Assembly (NCBI GenBank): GCA_035771165.1
Contig: JAWNZC010000179.1
Coordinates: forward strand, 1,084,001 to 1,148,000
Direction: 5' to 3'
Length of the DNA stretch: 64,000 nt
Source of the DNA: Paragorgia papillata
Taxonomy: Eukaryota > Cnidaria > Anthozoa > Scleralcyonacea > Coralliidae
Shown one piece after another: positions 63,714 to 64,000 of this stretch. Under the pieces are notes generated by a model. That model saw nothing but the letters and a program-made list of their open reading frames with translations, was not told the DNA's origin and ran no database searches. The first letter of the stretch is position 1. Each line of letters starts with the position of its first letter. Made by a program: the position numbers and the translations under genes.

Positions 63714-63834
63714 AATGAAGAAGGGAAGGAAGGGGTATACTAATATAAAATTTGCTTTGTTTTTTAGCGGTTAATGCCGGGACTTCGGGATCTGTTTCAA
63801 TGTGGATCTATTGTGAAGCAAGCTTATTTTGATG
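51115..63834 (+). CDS. SWT1: SWT1-like RNA endoribonuclease (WW + PIN), 3' end outside window
   Basis: Homologue of Swt1, a nuclear PIN-domain endoribonuclease that cleaves defective mRNPs at the nuclear pore in yeast. Exons 51115-51270, 56149-57240, 57756-57797, 58131-58178, 59917-60001, 60595-60656, 62152-62301, 62944-63025, 63136-63224 and 63768-63834 join in phase to 624 aa, and the last one ends at a GTAATT donor in phase 1. Residues 18-46 are a WW domain with Trp residues 23 apart and an HPL end. A Lys/Ser/Asn-rich linker fills 53-446. The PIN domain starts at 447: VLDTNVLLSH (Asp454), then VIPWVVIQELDSLK and LFSNDKNLCNKA supply the usual acidic residues. The large exon 2 is lineage-variable sequence. 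The mean intron is over 1 kb and repeat-filled. Confidence 0.85.
51271..56148. other. SWT1 intron 1, filled with fold-back DNA
   Basis: 4.9 kb with no exon found. Hairpins: 51755-51890 (GCTCGGTCTGTACGGGAAAG), 52425-52545 (TTCAGTTATAGATGCACAGA), 54140-54315 (GGTTTCTATGTAGCTGTAAG; arms about 70 bp). Repeated GCTCCATAACTCGATGGAGC occurs at 52043, 52069 and 52666. Two longer elements follow at 54617-55017 and 55018-55495. Confidence 0.6.
54617..55495. mobile_element. Two adjacent fold-back elements (ATTTAATTCGTC and TTGTTACAACA types)
   Basis: The first is packed with GACGAATTTAATTCG in both orientations. The second is bounded by ACGCGTAAAAA and TTTTTACGCGT and made of AACAACTTGTTGTAACA-like words, so nearly every segment can pair with another. 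Confidence 0.55.
57285..57435. mobile_element. Fold-back MITE with GGGGGCTTTCAATTGAC end
   Basis: Left TTAGGGGGCTTTCAATTGAC, right AAATTGGAAAGTGCCCTAA, thus TTA/TAA flanks. Similar ends mark the element at 23891-24034. In SWT1 intron 2. Confidence 0.6.
57859..58088. mobile_element. Fold-back MITE with AAGCCCTAATCAAACGAGAA ends
   Basis: Complete copy, TTA on both sides, with perfectly inverted ends of over 35 bp including CGCAAGTCGTCGCAAGTTGG. The truncated copy at 29982 shares the left 150 bp. It stops 43 bp before an SWT1 exon. Confidence 0.75.
58197..58632 (+). repeat. Dispersed repeat, family E copy 2
   Basis: Same orientation and nearly the same sequence as 43862-44297, beginning 19 bp after an SWT1 donor and abutting a family A fold-back at 58630. 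Confidence 0.78.
58630..59061. repeat. Fold-back element, family A copy 3
   Basis: Ends AAAGGGGATTGGCATTAAAAAT and the complement ATTTTTGTTGCCAATACCCTTT. The inner blocks (GAGATGGTCTCTGACGTCAG) are inverted at 58915-58930. Confidence 0.7.
59148..59668. mobile_element. TAACTAGTTA-rich MITE
   Basis: Ends CAGTGCTGTGAGTAAC and GTAACTTTTACAGCACTG. The interior has more than ten copies of the palindromic word GTAACTAGTTAC. CAG ends suggest hAT. Confidence 0.7.
60080..60330 (+). repeat. Degenerate 20-mer array, SWT1 intron 5
   Basis: Units such as TATAACGTAGCGTAACATCT and ATAACGTGTTATAACGTAGC, diverged members of the family at 3371-4570. Confidence 0.7.
60823..61381. mobile_element. TIR element with GTTCCCTGTTTAGAGGGCGG ends, TTA/TAA flanks
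   Basis: Left TTA + GTTCCCTGTTTAGAGGGCGG, right complement + TAA; an inner inverted pair TTATTTTACAGTTTTTGATT / complement near 61050. A further hairpin at 61257-61320 (GGGCTTTATCGG...CCGATAAAGCCC). Non-coding. Confidence 0.7.
61405..61605 (+). repeat. Tandem duplication of about 110 bp
   Basis: TTTAACACGTTGAAGCCTGA to GCCTCAAAGTGTTAAA occurs twice in a row (61410-61507 and 61520-61605). The second copy lacks a 16-bp segment. Confidence 0.75.
61848..61920 (+). repeat. tRNA-like SINE head
   Basis: Has an A-box-like TGGCTCAATGGTTAGAGG, a B box GGTTCGAACCC, and ends GAGCCTC and GGGGCTC that pair over 7 bp. The anticodon arm and variable region are irregular, so I call it a tRNA-derived repeat, not a tRNA gene. 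Fragments with similar boxes lie near 2390 and 38380. Confidence 0.4.
62355..62925. mobile_element. Inverted pair of 5S-derived SINEs, SWT1 intron 7
   Basis: 62355-62590 is a plus-strand, head-less copy (TCTCCTGTGCTTCGAGGGTT to CTGGCTGCGAGTAAGGATGA). 62600-62925 is a minus-strand copy with the 5S-like head reading GGTTAGTACTATAGGATGGG on its own strand. The pair could fold into a long stem. It ends 18 bp before the next exon. Confidence 0.72.
63350..63735 (+). repeat. GGAA/GAAA tetranucleotide tract, SWT1 intron 9
   Basis: About 75 GGAA units broken by GGCGGGAA variants, then about 13 GAAA units. The last 260 bp of the window beyond 63834 show only GGATGGGTGG-type repeats. Confidence 0.93.
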
Positions 63835-64000
63835 GTAATTGTGATTGAAAATAAGGGTCTGTAGTATTTGGTTTATTATTTGCCTGAGCTCATTTTGCGG
63901 TGAATGTGTGGATGGGTAGGTTGATGGTTGGGTGGTTGTATGGATCATGGGTGGTTGTATGGATGGGTGGATTGCTGGATGCCTGGATACGTGTGTACTG

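Larger units (their letters stand above)
59917..63834 (+). other. PIN-domain exons of SWT1 (partial)
   Basis: Six exons carry the metal-dependent nuclease core. Asp in VLDTN, Glu in IQELDSLK, Asp in NDDRILQCC and Asp in FSNDKNL are in the expected order of the PIN acidic tetrad. The following exon (RLMPGLRDLFQCGS) leads into the C-terminal region, which is cut by the window end. Confidence 0.78.

Noticed and set aside
63340..63774. Lys/Glu/Gly/Arg repeat frame
   Set aside because: GGAA microsatellite in an SWT1 intron.

Overview
The window is animal (metazoan) nuclear DNA. Its genes are split into many small exons by canonical GT-AG introns, and about nine tenths of the sequence is intron, intergenic DNA and repeats. 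The gene set (a BBS chaperonin-like protein, a mitochondrial ribosomal protein, a basal-body protein, a MICAL-type monooxygenase and an SWT1 endonuclease), the 5S-rRNA-derived SINEs and the very many fold-back/MITE elements suggest a marine invertebrate, probably a cnidarian such as a coral or sea anemone. That placement is inference; no marker in the window proves it. Exon models were built by hand from protein similarity, splice sites and reading-phase continuity.

Layout: (1) 1086-7843, minus strand, MKKS/BBS6, complete in nine exons (575 aa). (2) 8070-10382, plus strand, MRPS16, complete in four exons (140 aa), head to head with MKKS across 226 bp. (3) 10514-13350, minus strand, ECHDC1-like decarboxylase, complete in five exons (294 aa), tail to tail with MRPS16 and including a GC-AG intron. 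(4) 13906-23227, plus strand, a BBOF1-like coiled-coil basal-body protein, seven exons (545 aa), divergent from ECHDC1 across 555 bp that holds an X-box-like site. (5) 25568-47364, plus strand, a 15-exon gene (1745 aa) starting with a complete MICAL-type FAD monooxygenase domain. It has no CH or LIM domain; a long charged linker leads to a PUB domain and then a 573-residue low-complexity tail. (6) 51115 to beyond 63834, plus strand, SWT1: a WW domain followed by a PIN endonuclease domain, with the 3' end outside the window.

The strongest candidate for something undescribed is gene 5, which joins the flavin monooxygenase used by MICALs to oxidise actin to a PUB domain, a module that elsewhere binds the p97/VCP or CYLD/HOIP machinery. 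Adjacent exon phases agree across all 14 introns and I see no stop between the two halves, but only transcript data can exclude two neighbouring genes.

The rest is repeats: a 20-bp minisatellite family found in introns of three genes, many other minisatellites, two hAT-like MITE copies with target-site duplications, several fold-back families flanked by TTA/TAA, at least six 5S-derived SINE copies (one with a clear target duplication inside an older repeat, one apparently interrupted by another element), and a decayed 3' fragment of a non-LTR retrotransposon with a restriction-like endonuclease. MKKS and BBOF1 both serve cilia and basal bodies; the remaining neighbours show no evident common pathway.
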